Positions 37,815 to 48,600 of a stretch of 64,000 bases of DNA are shown one piece after another (positions within the stretch are counted from its first letter, which is position 1; every line of letters begins with the position of its first letter). A program made the translations under genes and the position numbers. The stretch lies in assembly GCA_019801415.1 (NCBI GenBank), contig JAHVJD010000004.1, positions 310,001 through 374,000 on the forward strand. Direction: 5' to 3'. Below the pieces are notes generated by a model. The model ran no database searches and was not told where the DNA came from. It saw only the letters and a list, made by a program, of their open reading frames with translations. This stretch comes from Nocardioides marinus. Its GTDB lineage: Bacteria; Pseudomonadota; Alphaproteobacteria; Rhodobacterales; Rhodobacteraceae.

Positions 37815-39749
37815 ATGAAAGACATTGCCGAACTTTTTGCAGAGCAGTACGGCGAAACGCGCGAGCAGGAAATGCCGCTGCAGGAGTATCTGAACGCCTG
37901 CCGCGACGATCCCAGCCTCTACGCGAACGTTGCCGAGAGGATGCTGAAGGCAATTGGCCAGGAGGAGTTGATCGACACCTCCAAGGACGCGCGGCTTGGA
38001 CCGATCTTTCAGAACCGGACGATCAAGCGCTACAGCGCCTTCCACGATTTCTACGGTATGGAAGACACGATCGAGCGGATCGTCGGTTACTTCCGCCACG
38101 CGGCGCAGGGATTGGAAGAGCGCAAGCAGATCCTCTATCTCCTGGGGCCGGTCGGCGGCGGCAAGTCCTCGCTGGCGGAGCGGCTGAAGCGCCTGGTCGA
38201 GGATCAGCCGATCTATGTGCTGAAGGCGGGCGATCAGATTTCGCCGATCTTCGAAAGCCCGCTGGGCCTCTTTGACCCTCTGCGCATGGGCAAGGTCCTG
38301 GCGGAAGAATACGGCATTGCACAGCACCGGCTGCCGGGGCTGATGTCGCCCTGGGCGGTGCAGCGCCTGGATGAATTCGACGGCGATATCAACAAGTTCT
38401 CCGTCGTCAGAATGTATCCCTCGCGGCTGCGCCGGATCTGTGTCGCCAAGGTGGAGCCGGGCGACGAGAACAACCAGGACATCTCGACCCTGGTTGGCAA
38501 GGTCGACATCCGCCAGCTGGAGCATTTCAGCCAGGATAACCCGGATGCCTACAGCTTCTCGGGCGGGTTGAACCGGGCGACCCAGGGCATCCTGGAATTC
38601 GTCGAGATGTTCAAGGCGCCGATCAAGATGCTGCACCCGCTGCTGACGGCGACCCAGGAAGGCAACTACATGGGCACCGAGAGCTTTGGTGCGATCCCGT
38701 TCAACGGTCTGATCCTGGCGCATTCGAACGAGAGCGAATGGCAGAGCTTCAAGAACAACAAGAACAACGAGGCCTTCATCGACCGGGTGTCGATCGTCAA
38801 GGTGCCTTATTGCCTGCGGGTGTCGGACGAAACCTCGATCTACCAGAAACTGATCGAGAACAGCGAGCTGCGCGATGCGCCCTGCGCACCGGAGACGCTG
38901 AAGATCCTCAGCCGCTTCTCGGTGCTGACGCGACTGAAGCCGCATGAGAACTCGAACCTCTATTCCAAGATGCGGGTCTATGACGGCGAAAGCCTGAAGG
39001 ACACCGACCCCAAGGCCAAGACGGTGCAGGAATACCAGGACCGCGCCGGGGTGGACGAGGGCATGAACGGCATCTCGACCCGCTTTGCCTTCAAGGTGCT
39101 GTCGACCACCTTCAACTTCGACACCAACGAAGTGGCGGCGGATCCGGTGCACCTGATGTATGTGCTGGAACAGATGATCAAGCGCGAGCAGTTCCCGCAG
39201 GAAACGGAGCAGAAGTACCTGGAATTCATCAAGACGGAACTTGCGCCGCGCTATGAGGAATTCATCGGCAACGAAATCCAGAAGGCGTACCTCGAAAGCT
39301 ATACCGAATACGGCCAGAACGTCTTTGACCGCTACATCGCCTATGCCGATGCGTGGATCGAGGAGCAGGACTACAAGGATCCCGACACCGGCCAGCTTTA
39401 CAACCGCGAGGTGCTGGATGCGGAGCTGTCGAAGATCGAAAAGCCCGTGGGCATCGCCAATCCCAAGGACTTCCGCAACGAGGTGGTCAAATTCGCCCTG
39501 CGGCATCGCGCCAACACCGGGTCGAACCCGGCGTGGAACTCCTATGAGAAGCTGCGCGACGTGATCGAGAAGCACATGTTCTCGCAGGTGGAGGAACTGC
39601 TGCCGGTGATCTCCTTCGGATCCAAGAAGGACAGCAAGACCGAAAGCAAGCACCAGGAGTTCGTCGAGCGGATGCGCGGCCACGGCTACACCGACCGCCA
39701 GGTCCGGCGTCTGGTCGAATGGTACATGCGGGTCAACAAGGCGGGCTAA
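37815..39749 (+). CDS. prkA: PrkA family serine protein kinase (YeaG-like)
   Basis: 644 residues, full family length. N-terminal AAA+ domain with Walker A GPVGGGKSS near 111, then the PrkA core and the C-terminal kinase-like domain. Diagnostic stretches: RYSAFHDFYGMEDTIERIV, NRATQGILEFVEMFKAPIKML, and EDRRVRRLVEW-like DRQVRRLVEWYMRVNKAG at the end. E. coli YeaG is induced by stationary phase and nitrogen starvation and works with YeaH; the role in this group is not defined in detail. It is the first gene of the prkA-yeaH-spoVR operon; the next gene starts 18 bases later. Confidence 0.96.
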   Translation: MKDIAELFAEQYGETREQEMPLQEYLNACRDDPSLYANVAERMLKAIGQEELIDTSKDARLGPIFQNRTIKRYSAFHDFYGMEDTIERIVGYFRHAAQGLEERKQILYLLGPVGGGKSSLAERLKRLVEDQPIYVLKAGDQISPIFESPLGLFDPLRMGKVLAEEYGIAQHRLPGLMSPWAVQRLDEFDGDINKFSVVRMYPSRLRRICVAKVEPGDENNQDISTLVGKVDIRQLEHFSQDNPDAYSFSGGLNRATQGILEFVEMFKAPIKMLHPLLTATQEGNYMGTESFGAIPFNGLILAHSNESEWQSFKNNKNNEAFIDRVSIVKVPYCLRVSDETSIYQKLIENSELRDAPCAPETLKILSRFSVLTRLKPHENSNLYSKMRVYDGESLKDTDPKAKTVQEYQDRAGVDEGMNGISTRFAFKVLSTTFNFDTNEVAADPVHLMYVLEQMIKREQFPQETEQKYLEFIKTELAPRYEEFIGNEIQKAYLESYTEYGQNVFDRYIAYADAWIEEQDYKDPDTGQLYNREVLDAELSKIEKPVGIANPKDFRNEVVKFALRHRANTGSNPAWNSYEKLRDVIEKHMFSQVEELLPVISFGSKKDSKTESKHQEFVERMRGHGYTDRQVRRLVEWYMRVNKAG

Positions 39750-39767
39750 AGAGGAGCGCTGTGCAAC

Positions 39768-41105
39768 ATGCATCATTTCATCGACAGGCGCGCCAATCCA
39801 AAGGGCAAGAGCCTCGGGAACCGCCAGCGGTTCCTGCGGCGGGCCCGCGAGAATATCAAGGAGCGCGTTGACCAGTCGGTCCGGGGCAAGTCGATCCAGA
39901 ACGGCAGCGGTGTCCCGGATGAAGGCGAGAAGGTCACCATCCCCACCCGGGGGCTGAAGGAGCCGCGGTTCTTTCACTCCTCCAAGGGCGGGCTGCGCCG
40001 CCATGTTCTGCCCGGCAACAAGGATTTTGTTGTCGGCGACACCATCAAGCGGCCGCAGGGCGGCGCCGGGGAGGGCGGTCGCAAGGCCTCCGAGGACGGC
40101 GACGGCGAGGACGAGTTTTCCTTTACCCTGACGCAGGAAGAATACCTGGAGATCCTGTTCGAGGGGCTGGAGTTGCCGGACCTGGTCGAAAAGGCCACGG
40201 TGGAGACCGAAACCATCGGCACCCGCCGCGCCGGGCTGACCACCGCGGGCACGCCCAACAACCTCAACCTCGTGCGCACCATGCGCAATTCGCTGGGCCG
40301 CCGCATCGCGTTGCAGCGTCCCACCACCAAGTCCCAGCGCGAACTGGAAGACCAGATCGCCGAGCTGGAGGCGCTGGAGGAGCGCACCCCGCCGCAGGAA
40401 GAATTTCTGGAGACGCTGCGCAAGAAGCTGGAGGGCATCATCCGCAAGCGCAAGGTGGTGGGCTACATCGACCCGCTGGACCTGCGGTATGACACATTCG
40501 TGCCGGAGAAGATCCGCAACTCCCGTGCGGTGGTGTTCTGCCTGATGGATGTCTCGGGCTCGATGCAGGAACGCGAAAAGGACCTGGCGAAACGCTTCTT
40601 CCTGTTGCTGCACCTGTTCCTGGAGCGCTGCTACGAGCACACCGAGCTGGTCTTTGTGCGCCACACCCACCACGCCCAGGAGGTGGATGAGGAAACCTTC
40701 TTCTACGCCCGCGAAACCGGCGGCACCATCGTGTCGACCGCGCTGGAGAAGATGAAGGAAATCATCGAGGAACGCTATCCGCCGGACGAGTGGAACATCT
40801 ACGGCGCGCAGGCGTCGGACGGCGAAAACTTCGGCAATGACTCGGTGCGCTGCAAGAACCTGCTGCTGAAGGATTTGCTGCCGGTCAGCCAGTTCTACGC
40901 CTATCTGGAGATCGTCGACGAGGCGGCGGAGATGCTGCTGAACAACCCCGAAGCAGGCGAAGACCTGTGGCAGAACTACCGCGAGGTGAAGGCGCAGGCG
41001 CATCATTTCGAGATGCAGCGGGTGTCGCAGCCGGGCCACATCTATCCGATTTTCCGGGAGTTCTTCCTCCCCAAGGTGAAAGGGGCGCAGAATGCAGGCA
41101 GCTGA
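39768..41105 (+). CDS. YeaH/YhbH family protein (DUF444) with VWA-like domain
   Basis: 445 residues. The von Willebrand factor A-like domain in the second half has the metal-site motif DVSGSMQ followed by FVRHTHHAQEVDEETFF. The N-terminal half is highly charged, with KGKSLGNRQRFLRRARENI and a stretch of acidic residues after GEGGRKASEDGDGEDE. The family always travels with PrkA and usually SpoVR; YeaH interacts functionally with YeaG in E. coli. The last 14 bases overlap the spoVR gene, implying coupled translation. A molecular activity has not been assigned. Confidence 0.95.
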   Translation: MHHFIDRRANPKGKSLGNRQRFLRRARENIKERVDQSVRGKSIQNGSGVPDEGEKVTIPTRGLKEPRFFHSSKGGLRRHVLPGNKDFVVGDTIKRPQGGAGEGGRKASEDGDGEDEFSFTLTQEEYLEILFEGLELPDLVEKATVETETIGTRRAGLTTAGTPNNLNLVRTMRNSLGRRIALQRPTTKSQRELEDQIAELEALEERTPPQEEFLETLRKKLEGIIRKRKVVGYIDPLDLRYDTFVPEKIRNSRAVVFCLMDVSGSMQEREKDLAKRFFLLLHLFLERCYEHTELVFVRHTHHAQEVDEETFFYARETGGTIVSTALEKMKEIIEERYPPDEWNIYGAQASDGENFGNDSVRCKNLLLKDLLPVSQFYAYLEIVDEAAEMLLNNPEAGEDLWQNYREVKAQAHHFEMQRVSQPGHIYPIFREFFLPKVKGAQNAGS

Positions 41106-42606
41106 AAAGGCGCGCAAGCCGTTGTTCGACGGGCCGGAATGGACCTTTGAGCTGATGGAAAAGGCGCGCGACGCGATCGAGGAGATCGCGCTGGGCGACC
41201 TTGGGCTGGATGTCTATCCCAACCAGATCGAGATCATCTCGGCCGAGCAGATGCTGGACGCCTATTCCTGCGTCGGCCTGCCGCTGATGTACCAGCACTG
41301 GTCCTTCGGCAAGCATTTCGCCCGCGATGAGGCGCTCTACCGCACCGGGCGGCAGGGGCTGGCTTATGAGATCGTCATCAACTCCAATCCCTGCATCAGC
41401 TACAACATGGAAGAAAACACCATGGCGATGCAGACGCTGGTGATGGCGCACGCGGCCTTTGGGCATAACCATTTCTTCAAGAACAACTATCTGTTCCAGC
41501 AGTGGACCGACGCGGCGGGCATTCATGACTATCTGGCCTTTGCCAAGAACTACATCGCCGCCTGCGAGGAGCGCTATGGCCTGTCGGCCGTGGAGGAGGT
41601 GCTGGACGCCGCCCATGCGCTGCAGTCGCAGGGGGTGTTCCGCTACGGTCGCCCGCCCAAGCCCACCAGCGAGGAACTGGCCGCGATGCAGAAGGTGCGC
41701 GAGGGCTATGAGAGTGGCCAGAGCGTGCTCGACATCTGGACCGACAGCACCATGGGGCGCAACACGCTGGAGGCGGTCGAGGACAGCTCCTATGCGGCGC
41801 GGCGCAAGCTGATGAATCTGCCCCAGGAAAACCTGCTGTATTTCCTGGAAAAGCACAGCCCGGTGCTGGAGCCCTGGCAATGCGAGATCCTGCGCATCGT
41901 GCGCATGCTGGCGCAGTATCTGTATCCGCAGAAACAGACGAAGGTGATGAACGAGGGCTGCGCGACCTTCGTGCATTATTACATCATCAACAAGCTGTAC
42001 GAGCAGGGCCAGATCACCGAAGGCGCCTATATGGAGATGCTGCACAGCCACACCAACGTGGTGATGCAGCCGGAATACGACGATCCGCGCTATTCCGGCA
42101 TCAACCCTTATGCGCTGGGCTTTGCGATGATGCAGGACATCCGCCGCATCTGCGAGGAGCCCACGGACGAGGACCGCGAGTGGTTCCCCGATTTTGCCGG
42201 CAATCCCGACTGGCGCGGCGTTCTGCGCGATGCCTGGGCGAACTACCGCGATGAAAGCTTCATCCAGCAGTTCCTGTCGCCGCATTTGATCCGCAAGTTC
42301 AAGCTGTTTACGCTGACGAATGACGCCGACCTGCCCAATCTGGTGGTCAGCCAGATCCACAACAGGGCTGGCTACAAGGCGATCCGCCGCGATCTGGCCA
42401 AGCAATATGATCTGGCCTTTCTGGAGCCGGACATCCAGGTCACGGATGCCGACCTGCGTGGCGACCGAGAGCTGAAGCTGACCCACACCGTGCGTGACGG
42501 TATCCACCTGGACGAAGACGATCAGGAAGAGGTGCTGAAACACCTGCGCCGCCTTTGGGGTTATGACGTCAGCCTGGACGCCGTTGAGGCGACCAGGGAG
42601 GGGTGA
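41092..42606 (+). CDS. SpoVR family protein (YcgB-like)
   Basis: 504 residues, standard length. Conserved blocks are clear: DVYPNQIEIISAEQMLDAYS, LPLMYQHWSFGKHF, LAYEIVINSNPCISYNMEEN, MAHAAFGHNHFFKNNYLF, and NEGCATFVHYYIINKLYE. The many His/Glu-containing motifs (AHAAFGHNHFF, NEGCATFVHYY) suggest a metal site. SpoVR is needed for spore cortex formation in Bacillus, while in non-sporulating proteobacteria it belongs to the PrkA-YeaH stress module. Here it ends the operon, with a strong terminator 64 bases downstream. Function in this organism is unknown. Confidence 0.96.
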   Translation: MQAAEKARKPLFDGPEWTFELMEKARDAIEEIALGDLGLDVYPNQIEIISAEQMLDAYSCVGLPLMYQHWSFGKHFARDEALYRTGRQGLAYEIVINSNPCISYNMEENTMAMQTLVMAHAAFGHNHFFKNNYLFQQWTDAAGIHDYLAFAKNYIAACEERYGLSAVEEVLDAAHALQSQGVFRYGRPPKPTSEELAAMQKVREGYESGQSVLDIWTDSTMGRNTLEAVEDSSYAARRKLMNLPQENLLYFLEKHSPVLEPWQCEILRIVRMLAQYLYPQKQTKVMNEGCATFVHYYIINKLYEQGQITEGAYMEMLHSHTNVVMQPEYDDPRYSGINPYALGFAMMQDIRRICEEPTDEDREWFPDFAGNPDWRGVLRDAWANYRDESFIQQFLSPHLIRKFKLFTLTNDADLPNLVVSQIHNRAGYKAIRRDLAKQYDLAFLEPDIQVTDADLRGDRELKLTHTVRDGIHLDEDDQEEVLKHLRRLWGYDVSLDAVEATREG

Positions 42607-42669
42607 GGTCGAAGGACTGGGGGCGGCAACCGCCCGGGAGTGTGGCCCGTTCCGACAGGGCAGAAAAGA

Positions 42670-42697
42670 AAAACGCAGGCCGCCCGGCCTGCGTTTT
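42670..42697. terminator. Strong bidirectional terminator between spoVR and formaldehyde dehydrogenase genes
   Basis: AAAACGCAGGCCG (42670-42682) is fully complementary to CGGCCTGCGTTTT (42685-42697). A-rich on the left and T-rich on the right, it can end transcription from both convergent genes. Confidence 0.9.
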
Positions 42698-42721
42698 CCC
42701 GTTTCAATGTTTAGGCGCGGA

Positions 42722-43837
<1,116 letters not shown>

Positions 43838-44190
43838 GATGGCTATCCTTCGTCTGTCATACGGTGGGCCGACCGCCGCGTGGCGGGCCGGGAATTTTGC
43901 CAGCGGCGGGGACACAGCGGCCGGATGACCCAGCGTTACATTTGCGGCCGGCCCCACGCAAGCATTCCCCGGCACTCTAGCAGCGCAGCAGGCCTGCGCT
44001 TTGCGCCGAATGCGACGGCTGGCCCTTCGTCCGCGCCATTTCGCGGCGACGGCTGGCCAATCGCCTTGGTTTGCAAACAGTTAGAAGAAAGTTTCCAGTT
44101 TTGGGAAGGAATCTGCAGCAGGGCTCTTGACCTTCCTCTCACTGGAAGCCTCATATCTCCTGTCACAGCATCTAGACCAGCAGGTTTGCC
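43838..44190. other. 353-base divergent intergenic region between adhC and copA
   Basis: No gene is supported. The part next to copA contains the CueR-type promoter listed separately. The part next to adhC is GC-rich with no recognisable site beyond the adhC ribosome-binding sequence (AAGGA). Confidence 0.6.
44127..44157 (+). promoter_or_regulatory. CueR/HmrR-type copper-responsive promoter of copA
   Basis: The -35 box TTGACC (44127-44132) and -10 box CATATC (44152-44157) are 19 bases apart, the long spacer typical of MerR-family promoters. Inside lies the dyad CTTCC-TCTCACT-GGAAG (44132-44136 and 44144-44148), the CueR operator pattern. Activation by the cueR product at 46695-47084 is expected. 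Confidence 0.92.
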
Positions 44191-46698
44191 ATGACAGAAC
44201 TCAGCACATATTCACTTCAGGTTACCGGGCTCAGCTGTGCGGGCTGCGTCGGCCGGGCGGAACGCGCCCTGGCCGCGGTGGAGGGTGTCAGCGCCGCCTC
44301 GGTGAACCTGGCCAATGCATCCGCGCACGTCGAGGCGGCGCCGGATGTGCCGCTGGCGGCGCTGACCGATGCGCTGGCCACGGCCGGCTATCCGGCAGCA
44401 CAAAGCGAGGTCACGCTGCGGATCGAGGGCATGACCTGCGCGTCCTGCGTGGGGCGGGTTGAACGCGCGTTGCAGGCGGTACCCGGGGTGGTTTCGGCCG
44501 CTGTCAACCTGGCGACGGAAAGCGCGCAGGTGACGTACCTGTCCGGCGTGACGCAGATGGCCGAGCTGATGCGCGCCGCCGACGGGGTCGGCTATCCCGC
44601 GCACCTGGCCGAGGAAGCGGCGGATGAGGCCGCGCAGGCGGACCAGCGCCGCCGCGAGGAAACCGCGCGGCTGTCGCGGCAGGTTCTGCTCGCGGGCCTG
44701 CTGACGCTGCCGGTCTTTCTGGTGGAAATGGGCGGCCACATGGTGCCCGCGCTGCACCATTGGGTCGCCGCCAACATCGGCATGCAGAACAGCTACCTGA
44801 TGCAGTTTGTTCTCACGTCCATCGTGCTGGCGGGCCCGGGGCGGCAGTTCTACACCAAGGGCGTGCCCGCACTGCTGCGCGGCGCACCTGACATGAACGC
44901 CCTTGTGGCGCTGGGTACGGCGGCGGCCTATGGGTTCTCGGTGGTCTCCACCTTCGCACCGGGTCTGCTGCCCGAAGGCACGGCCAACGTCTACTTCGAG
45001 GCCGCGGCGGTGATCGTGGTGCTGATCCTAACCGGTCGTTACCTGGAGGCCCGCGCCAAGGGCCGCACCGGGGCGGCGATCCGCAAGCTGGCGGGTCTGC
45101 AGCCGAAGACGGCGCTGGTGCTGCGCGACGGCGTTGCGGTGGATGTCCCGGTTGCGGAAATCACCACCGGCGACGTGATCCGCACCCGTCCGGGGGAGCG
45201 CATCGCGGTGGACGGTGTAGTCGTCTCCGGCAGCTCCTACGTGGATGAGAGCATGATCTCGGGCGAGCCGGTGCCGGTAGCCAAGGGCGCGGGCGACGAG
45301 GTGACGGCGGGCACGGTCAACGGCAACAGCCTGCTGGAGTACCGCGCGACCCGCGTCGGCCAGGACACGGTGCTGGCGCAGATCATCCGCATGGTGGAGC
45401 AGGCGCAGGGCGCCAAGCTGCCGGTACAGGCGCTGGTCGACCGGATCACCCTGTGGTTCGTGCCCGCGGTGATTGCCGTGGCGGCGGTCACGGTGCTGGC
45501 CTGGTCGTTGTTCGGCCCGGCCCCCTCCCTGCCGCTGGCGCTGGTGGCCGGGGTCTCGGTGCTGATCATCGCCTGTCCCTGTGCGATGGGGCTGGCGACG
45601 CCGACCTCGATCATGGTGGGCATCGGCCGTGCCGCGCAGATGGGGGTGCTGTTCCGCAAAGGCGACGCGCTGCAGCGGCTGCAGGAGGTCAAGGTGGTGG
45701 CGCTGGACAAGACCGGCACCCTGACCGAAGGCCGCCCGGCACTGACCGAGCTGATCTGCGCCGAAGGCTTTGATCGGGCGCAGGTGCTGCGGCTGGCGGG
45801 CGTGGCAGAGACCGGATCCGAACACCCCATCGCCCAGGCCATCGTGGCCGAGGCCGGCAGCGATCTGCCGCCGGTAGATGCCTTTGAGGCGATCCCCGGT
45901 TATGGTCTGCGTGCAAGTGTCGAGGGCCGCGATGTTCTGGTCGGCGCTGCCCGGCTGATGGCGCGCGAAGGCATCGAGCTCGGCTCTCTGGCGGCAGAGG
46001 GGCAGCGGCTGGCAGAACGCGGCGAGACACCGTTGTTTGCGGCCATCGACGGGCGCGCGGCGGCGGTGATCGCGGTCTCCGACCCGATCAAGGCGGGCAC
46101 GCCCGCGGCGATCCGGGCGCTGCATGCGCAGGGGCTGAAAGTGGCGATGATCACCGGTGATGCCGAACCCACGGCGCGCGCGATCGCGGCGCGGCTGGGC
46201 ATCGATATCGTGCGGGCCGAATGTCTGCCTGCGGACAAGGTCGCCACCATCGAGGCTTTGCGCCGCGATCATGGCGCGCTGGCCTTCACCGGCGACGGCA
46301 TCAACGATGCGCCGGCGCTGGCGGCGGCGGATGCGGGGATTGCCATCGGCACCGGCACCGACGTGGCGATCGAGGCTGCGGATGTGGTGCTGGTCTCGGG
46401 CGATCTGCGTGGCGTGGTGAACGCGCTGACGGTCAGCCGTGCCACCATGCGCAACATCCGCCAGAACCTCGGCTGGGCCTTTGGCTACAACGTGCTGCTG
46501 GTGCCGGTGGCGGCAGGCGTGCTCTACCCGTTCGGCGGGGTGATGCTGTCGCCTGCGCTGGCGGCAGGCGCGATGGCGCTGTCCAGCGTTTTCGTACTGT
46601 CGAACGCCTTGCGCTTGCGCCGCCTGAAACCTGCTATAGATGTGGAGGAGGTCGGCGGATCCGCCGGCCGCCAGACACAGCAGGAGGCGCGTGCATGA
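44191..46698 (+). CDS. copA: Copper-exporting P1B-type ATPase
   Basis: 835 residues. Two N-terminal heavy-metal-binding domains, each with CxxC: C16/C19 in GLSCAGC and C83/C86 in GMTCASC. Eight membrane spans follow, with the ion-site CPC at 462-464 (IACPCAMGL). Phosphorylation site D506 in DKTGTLTEG, the SEHP motif ([10 protein letters not shown]), and [10 protein letters not shown] are intact. The CPC motif with two CxxC domains indicates Cu(I) export from the cytoplasm. The stop overlaps the cueR start (ATGA), and the operon promoter is the CueR site immediately upstream. Confidence 0.96.
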   Translation: MTELSTYSLQVTGLSCAGCVGRAERALAAVEGVSAASVNLANASAHVEAAPDVPLAALTDALATAGYPAAQSEVTLRIEGMTCASCVGRVERALQAVPGVVSAAVNLATESAQVTYLSGVTQMAELMRAADGVGYPAHLAEEAADEAAQADQRRREETARLSRQVLLAGLLTLPVFLVEMGGHMVPALHHWVAANIGMQNSYLMQFVLTSIVLAGPGRQFYTKGVPALLRGAPDMNALVALGTAAAYGFSVVSTFAPGLLPEGTANVYFEAAAVIVVLILTGRYLEARAKGRTGAAIRKLAGLQPKTALVLRDGVAVDVPVAEITTGDVIRTRPGERIAVDGVVVSGSSYVDESMISGEPVPVAKGAGDEVTAGTVNGNSLLEYRATRVGQDTVLAQIIRMVEQAQGAKLPVQALVDRITLWFVPAVIAVAAVTVLAWSLFGPAPSLPLALVAGVSVLIIACPCAMGLATPTSIMVGIGRAAQMGVLFRKGDALQRLQEVKVVALDKTGTLTEGRPALTELICAEGFDRAQVLRLAGVAETGSEHPIAQAIVAEAGSDLPPVDAFEAIPGYGLRASVEGRDVLVGAARLMAREGIELGSLAAEGQRLAERGETPLFAAIDGRAAAVIAVSDPIKAGTPAAIRALHAQGLKVAMITGDAEPTARAIAARLGIDIVRAECLPADKVATIEALRRDHGALAFTGDGINDAPALAAADAGIAIGTGTDVAIEAADVVLVSGDLRGVVNALTVSRATMRNIRQNLGWAFGYNVLLVPVAAGVLYPFGGVMLSPALAAGAMALSSVFVLSNALRLRRLKPAIDVEEVGGSAGRQTQQEARA

Positions 46699-47084
46699 AC
46701 ATCGGGGACGTATCCAGCCGCTCTGGCCTGCCGGCCAAGACGATCCGCTATTACGAGGATATCGGGCTGATCCGGCCGCACCGCAGCGCCAACGGCTACC
46801 GCTGTTTCGAGGAAAAGGACCTGCACAAGCTGGCCTTTCTGGGACGGGCGCGGGCGCTGGGCTTCACCATCGAGGACTGCCGCACGCTGCTGGCCCTCTA
46901 TGAGGACGACAGCCGCGCCAGCGCCGATGTGAAGCAGCTGGCGCTGGAGCATCTGTCCAAGATCGAGGCCAAGATCGCGGATTTGCAGGCGATGCGCGAC
47001 ACCCTGCGCGAACTGGTCACCAGCTGTGCCGGAGACAATCGGCCGGACTGTCCGATCCTCAAGGATCTGTCCGGCGCCGAGTAG
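46695..47084 (+). CDS. cueR: Copper-responsive MerR family regulator CueR
   Basis: 129 residues from the ATG at 46695, overlapping the copA stop by 4 bases. N-terminal MerR helix-turn-helix ([20 protein letters not shown], then [10 protein letters not shown] with the NGYR wing), a dimerisation helix, and the metal-binding loop with C111 and C119 (C-x7-[10 protein letters not shown]), the spacing of Cu(I)/Ag(I)-sensing CueR/HmrR. It should activate the copA promoter by untwisting the 19-base spacer. A copA-cueR operon with autogenous control is common in alphaproteobacteria. Confidence 0.95.
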   Translation: MNIGDVSSRSGLPAKTIRYYEDIGLIRPHRSANGYRCFEEKDLHKLAFLGRARALGFTIEDCRTLLALYEDDSRASADVKQLALEHLSKIEAKIADLQAMRDTLRELVTSCAGDNRPDCPILKDLSGAE

Positions 47085-47102
47085 GTTCCGCGTGAAACAA
47101 TT

Positions 47103-47126
47103 CCCCGGCCCTTCGGTGGGCCGGGG
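47103..47126. terminator. Stem-loop between cueR and the BKACE gene
   Basis: CCCCGGCCC (47103-47111) pairs with GGGCCGGGG (47118-47126), with the stable loop TTCGGT. AATTGTTT follows on the minus strand, so termination of the convergent minus-strand operon is likelier. Confidence 0.7.
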
Positions 47127-47132
47127 CAGGGA

Positions 47133-47963
47133 TCAGGGCATGCGCAGGCCCAGGATCTCACGCGCCTGCTGCCAGGTCGCCACGGGGCGCTCGTATTTCT
47201 CGCACAGTTCCACCGCGCGTTTCACCAGCGCTGCATTGGACGGCGCCAGCGTGTCACGGTCCAGCCGCATGTTGTCCTCCAGCCCGGTGCGGGTGTGGCC
47301 GCCTGCGGCGATGGACCATTCATTGACCTGGATCTGCCCGGCCCCGACACCGGCACCGCACCATTCGGCCTCGGGGGCCAACCGCTGCATGGTTTTCACG
47401 TAGTAGTCGAACACGTCGCGGTCCACCGGCATGGCGTTCTTCACGCCCATCACGAACTGCACGTAGAGGGTGCCGGGAATGCGCCCGTCTCGGTTCATTT
47501 TCACCGCCTGGTGAATGTGCGACAGATCGAAGGCCTCGATCTCGGGCTTCACCTCGTAGGTGCGCATCTCACCCGCCAGCCAGTCGACCAGATCGGGTGA
47601 GTTCTCATAGACCCGCGTCGGGAAGTTGTTTGACCCCACCGACAGCGAGGCCATGTCGGGGCGCAGGCTCAGCATGCCGCCGCGCTCGCGCCCGGCGCCG
47701 GAGCGGCCGCCGGTGGACAGCTGCACGATCATGCCGGGGCAGTGCTTGTGCAGGCCTTCCATCAGCCGCGCGAATTTCTCGGGGTCCGAGCTGGGCGTCT
47801 GATCGTCGTTGCGCACATGGCAGTGCGCGATCGTGGCGCCGGCTTCAAACGCCTCGTGGGTGCTTTCGATCTGCTCCGCGATGGTGACCGGCACCGCCGG
47901 GTTGTTGGCCTTGGTCGGAACTGATCCGGTGATGGCCACGCAGATGATGCAGGGCTTCCCCAT
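47133..47963 (-). CDS. Beta-keto-acid cleavage enzyme (BKACE, DUF849)
   Basis: 276 residues from the ATG at 47963; an upstream in-frame extension is ignored. TIM-barrel zinc enzymes of this family condense a beta-keto acid with acetyl-CoA and release acetoacetate plus the CoA ester of the remaining acid. Metal ligands are visible in ATIAHCHVRNDD, and the block GSNNFPTRVYENSP is family-typical. Members include 3-keto-5-aminohexanoate cleavage enzyme, dehydrocarnitine cleavage enzyme and enzymes acting on beta-ketoadipate. Next to pcaG, 16 bases downstream, the beta-ketoadipate activity is the best inference. Confidence 0.85.
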   Translation of the reverse strand: MGKPCIICVAITGSVPTKANNPAVPVTIAEQIESTHEAFEAGATIAHCHVRNDDQTPSSDPEKFARLMEGLHKHCPGMIVQLSTGGRSGAGRERGGMLSLRPDMASLSVGSNNFPTRVYENSPDLVDWLAGEMRTYEVKPEIEAFDLSHIHQAVKMNRDGRIPGTLYVQFVMGVKNAMPVDRDVFDYYVKTMQRLAPEAEWCGAGVGAGQIQVNEWSIAAGGHTRTGLEDNMRLDRDTLAPSNAALVKRAVELCEKYERPVATWQQAREILGLRMP

Positions 47964-47979
47964 CGGTCTATCCTCTTGT

Positions 47980-48600
47980 CTAGATGTCAAAGAATACGGT
48001 TTCACCATCGCCCTGCAGGCAGATGTCGAAACGGTAGGTCACGGCGCCGCCGCGCTCGCTGCGGCGGGCGATCAGGGTCTGGCGGCGGTGTTCCCATTCG
48101 ATCAGGTTCAGCACCGGGTCGGCGGCATTGGCCTCGGCCTCGTCCTCGAAGTAGAGCCGCGTGTTCAGGCCGACATTGATGCCGCGGGCGACGATCCACA
48201 GGTTGATATGCGGTGCCATCAGGCGGCCGTTGCGCCCCGGAACCGGGCCGGGCTTCACGGTGTCAAATCCCCATGTGCCGGTCTCGAAATCGGTGATGAC
48301 ACGGCCCCAGCCGCGAAAGCCGTCCTCGACCTCGCCGGGGTGTTCGGGATGGGCGTAGATGCCGTCCGCATTGGCCTGCCAGGCTTCCAGCAGCACGTCC
48401 TTCACCGGCGCGCCGGTACCGTCGGTGACCACGCCTTCGACGCGGATGCGTTCGCCGCCGGCGTTGGGGCCTGCGATGTCCCAGCCCAGTTCCCGCTCAT
48501 AGATGTCAAACCCGGCAGCCCCCGGCGCGAGGCCGATGTGGACATAAGGCCCGGCGGTCTGCGACGGGGTTTCCTTCAGGTACTCAAACGGGCGCATCAT
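47980..48600 (-). CDS. pcaG: Protocatechuate 3,4-dioxygenase alpha subunit
   Basis: 206 residues. Intradiol dioxygenase fold: KETPSQTAGPYVHIGLAP at the start and the block VLLEAWQANADGIYAHPEHPG. The alpha subunit lacks the iron ligands, which are in PcaH. The complex cleaves protocatechuate to 3-carboxy-cis,cis-muconate in the beta-ketoadipate pathway. Two adjacent ATGs begin the gene; the pcaH stop overlaps by one base (TGATG), showing coupled synthesis of the subunits. Confidence 0.95.
   Translation of the reverse strand: MMRPFEYLKETPSQTAGPYVHIGLAPGAAGFDIYERELGWDIAGPNAGGERIRVEGVVTDGTGAPVKDVLLEAWQANADGIYAHPEHPGEVEDGFRGWGRVITDFETGTWGFDTVKPGPVPGRNGRLMAPHINLWIVARGINVGLNTRLYFEDEAEANAADPVLNLIEWEHRRQTLIARRSERGGAVTYRFDICLQGDGETVFFDI

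Noticed and set aside
37707-41117. 1136-codon open frame on the minus strand opposite prkA and yeaH
   Set aside because: It is antisense to two well-conserved genes and rich in Leu/Arg/His/Val without any domain. A compositional shadow.
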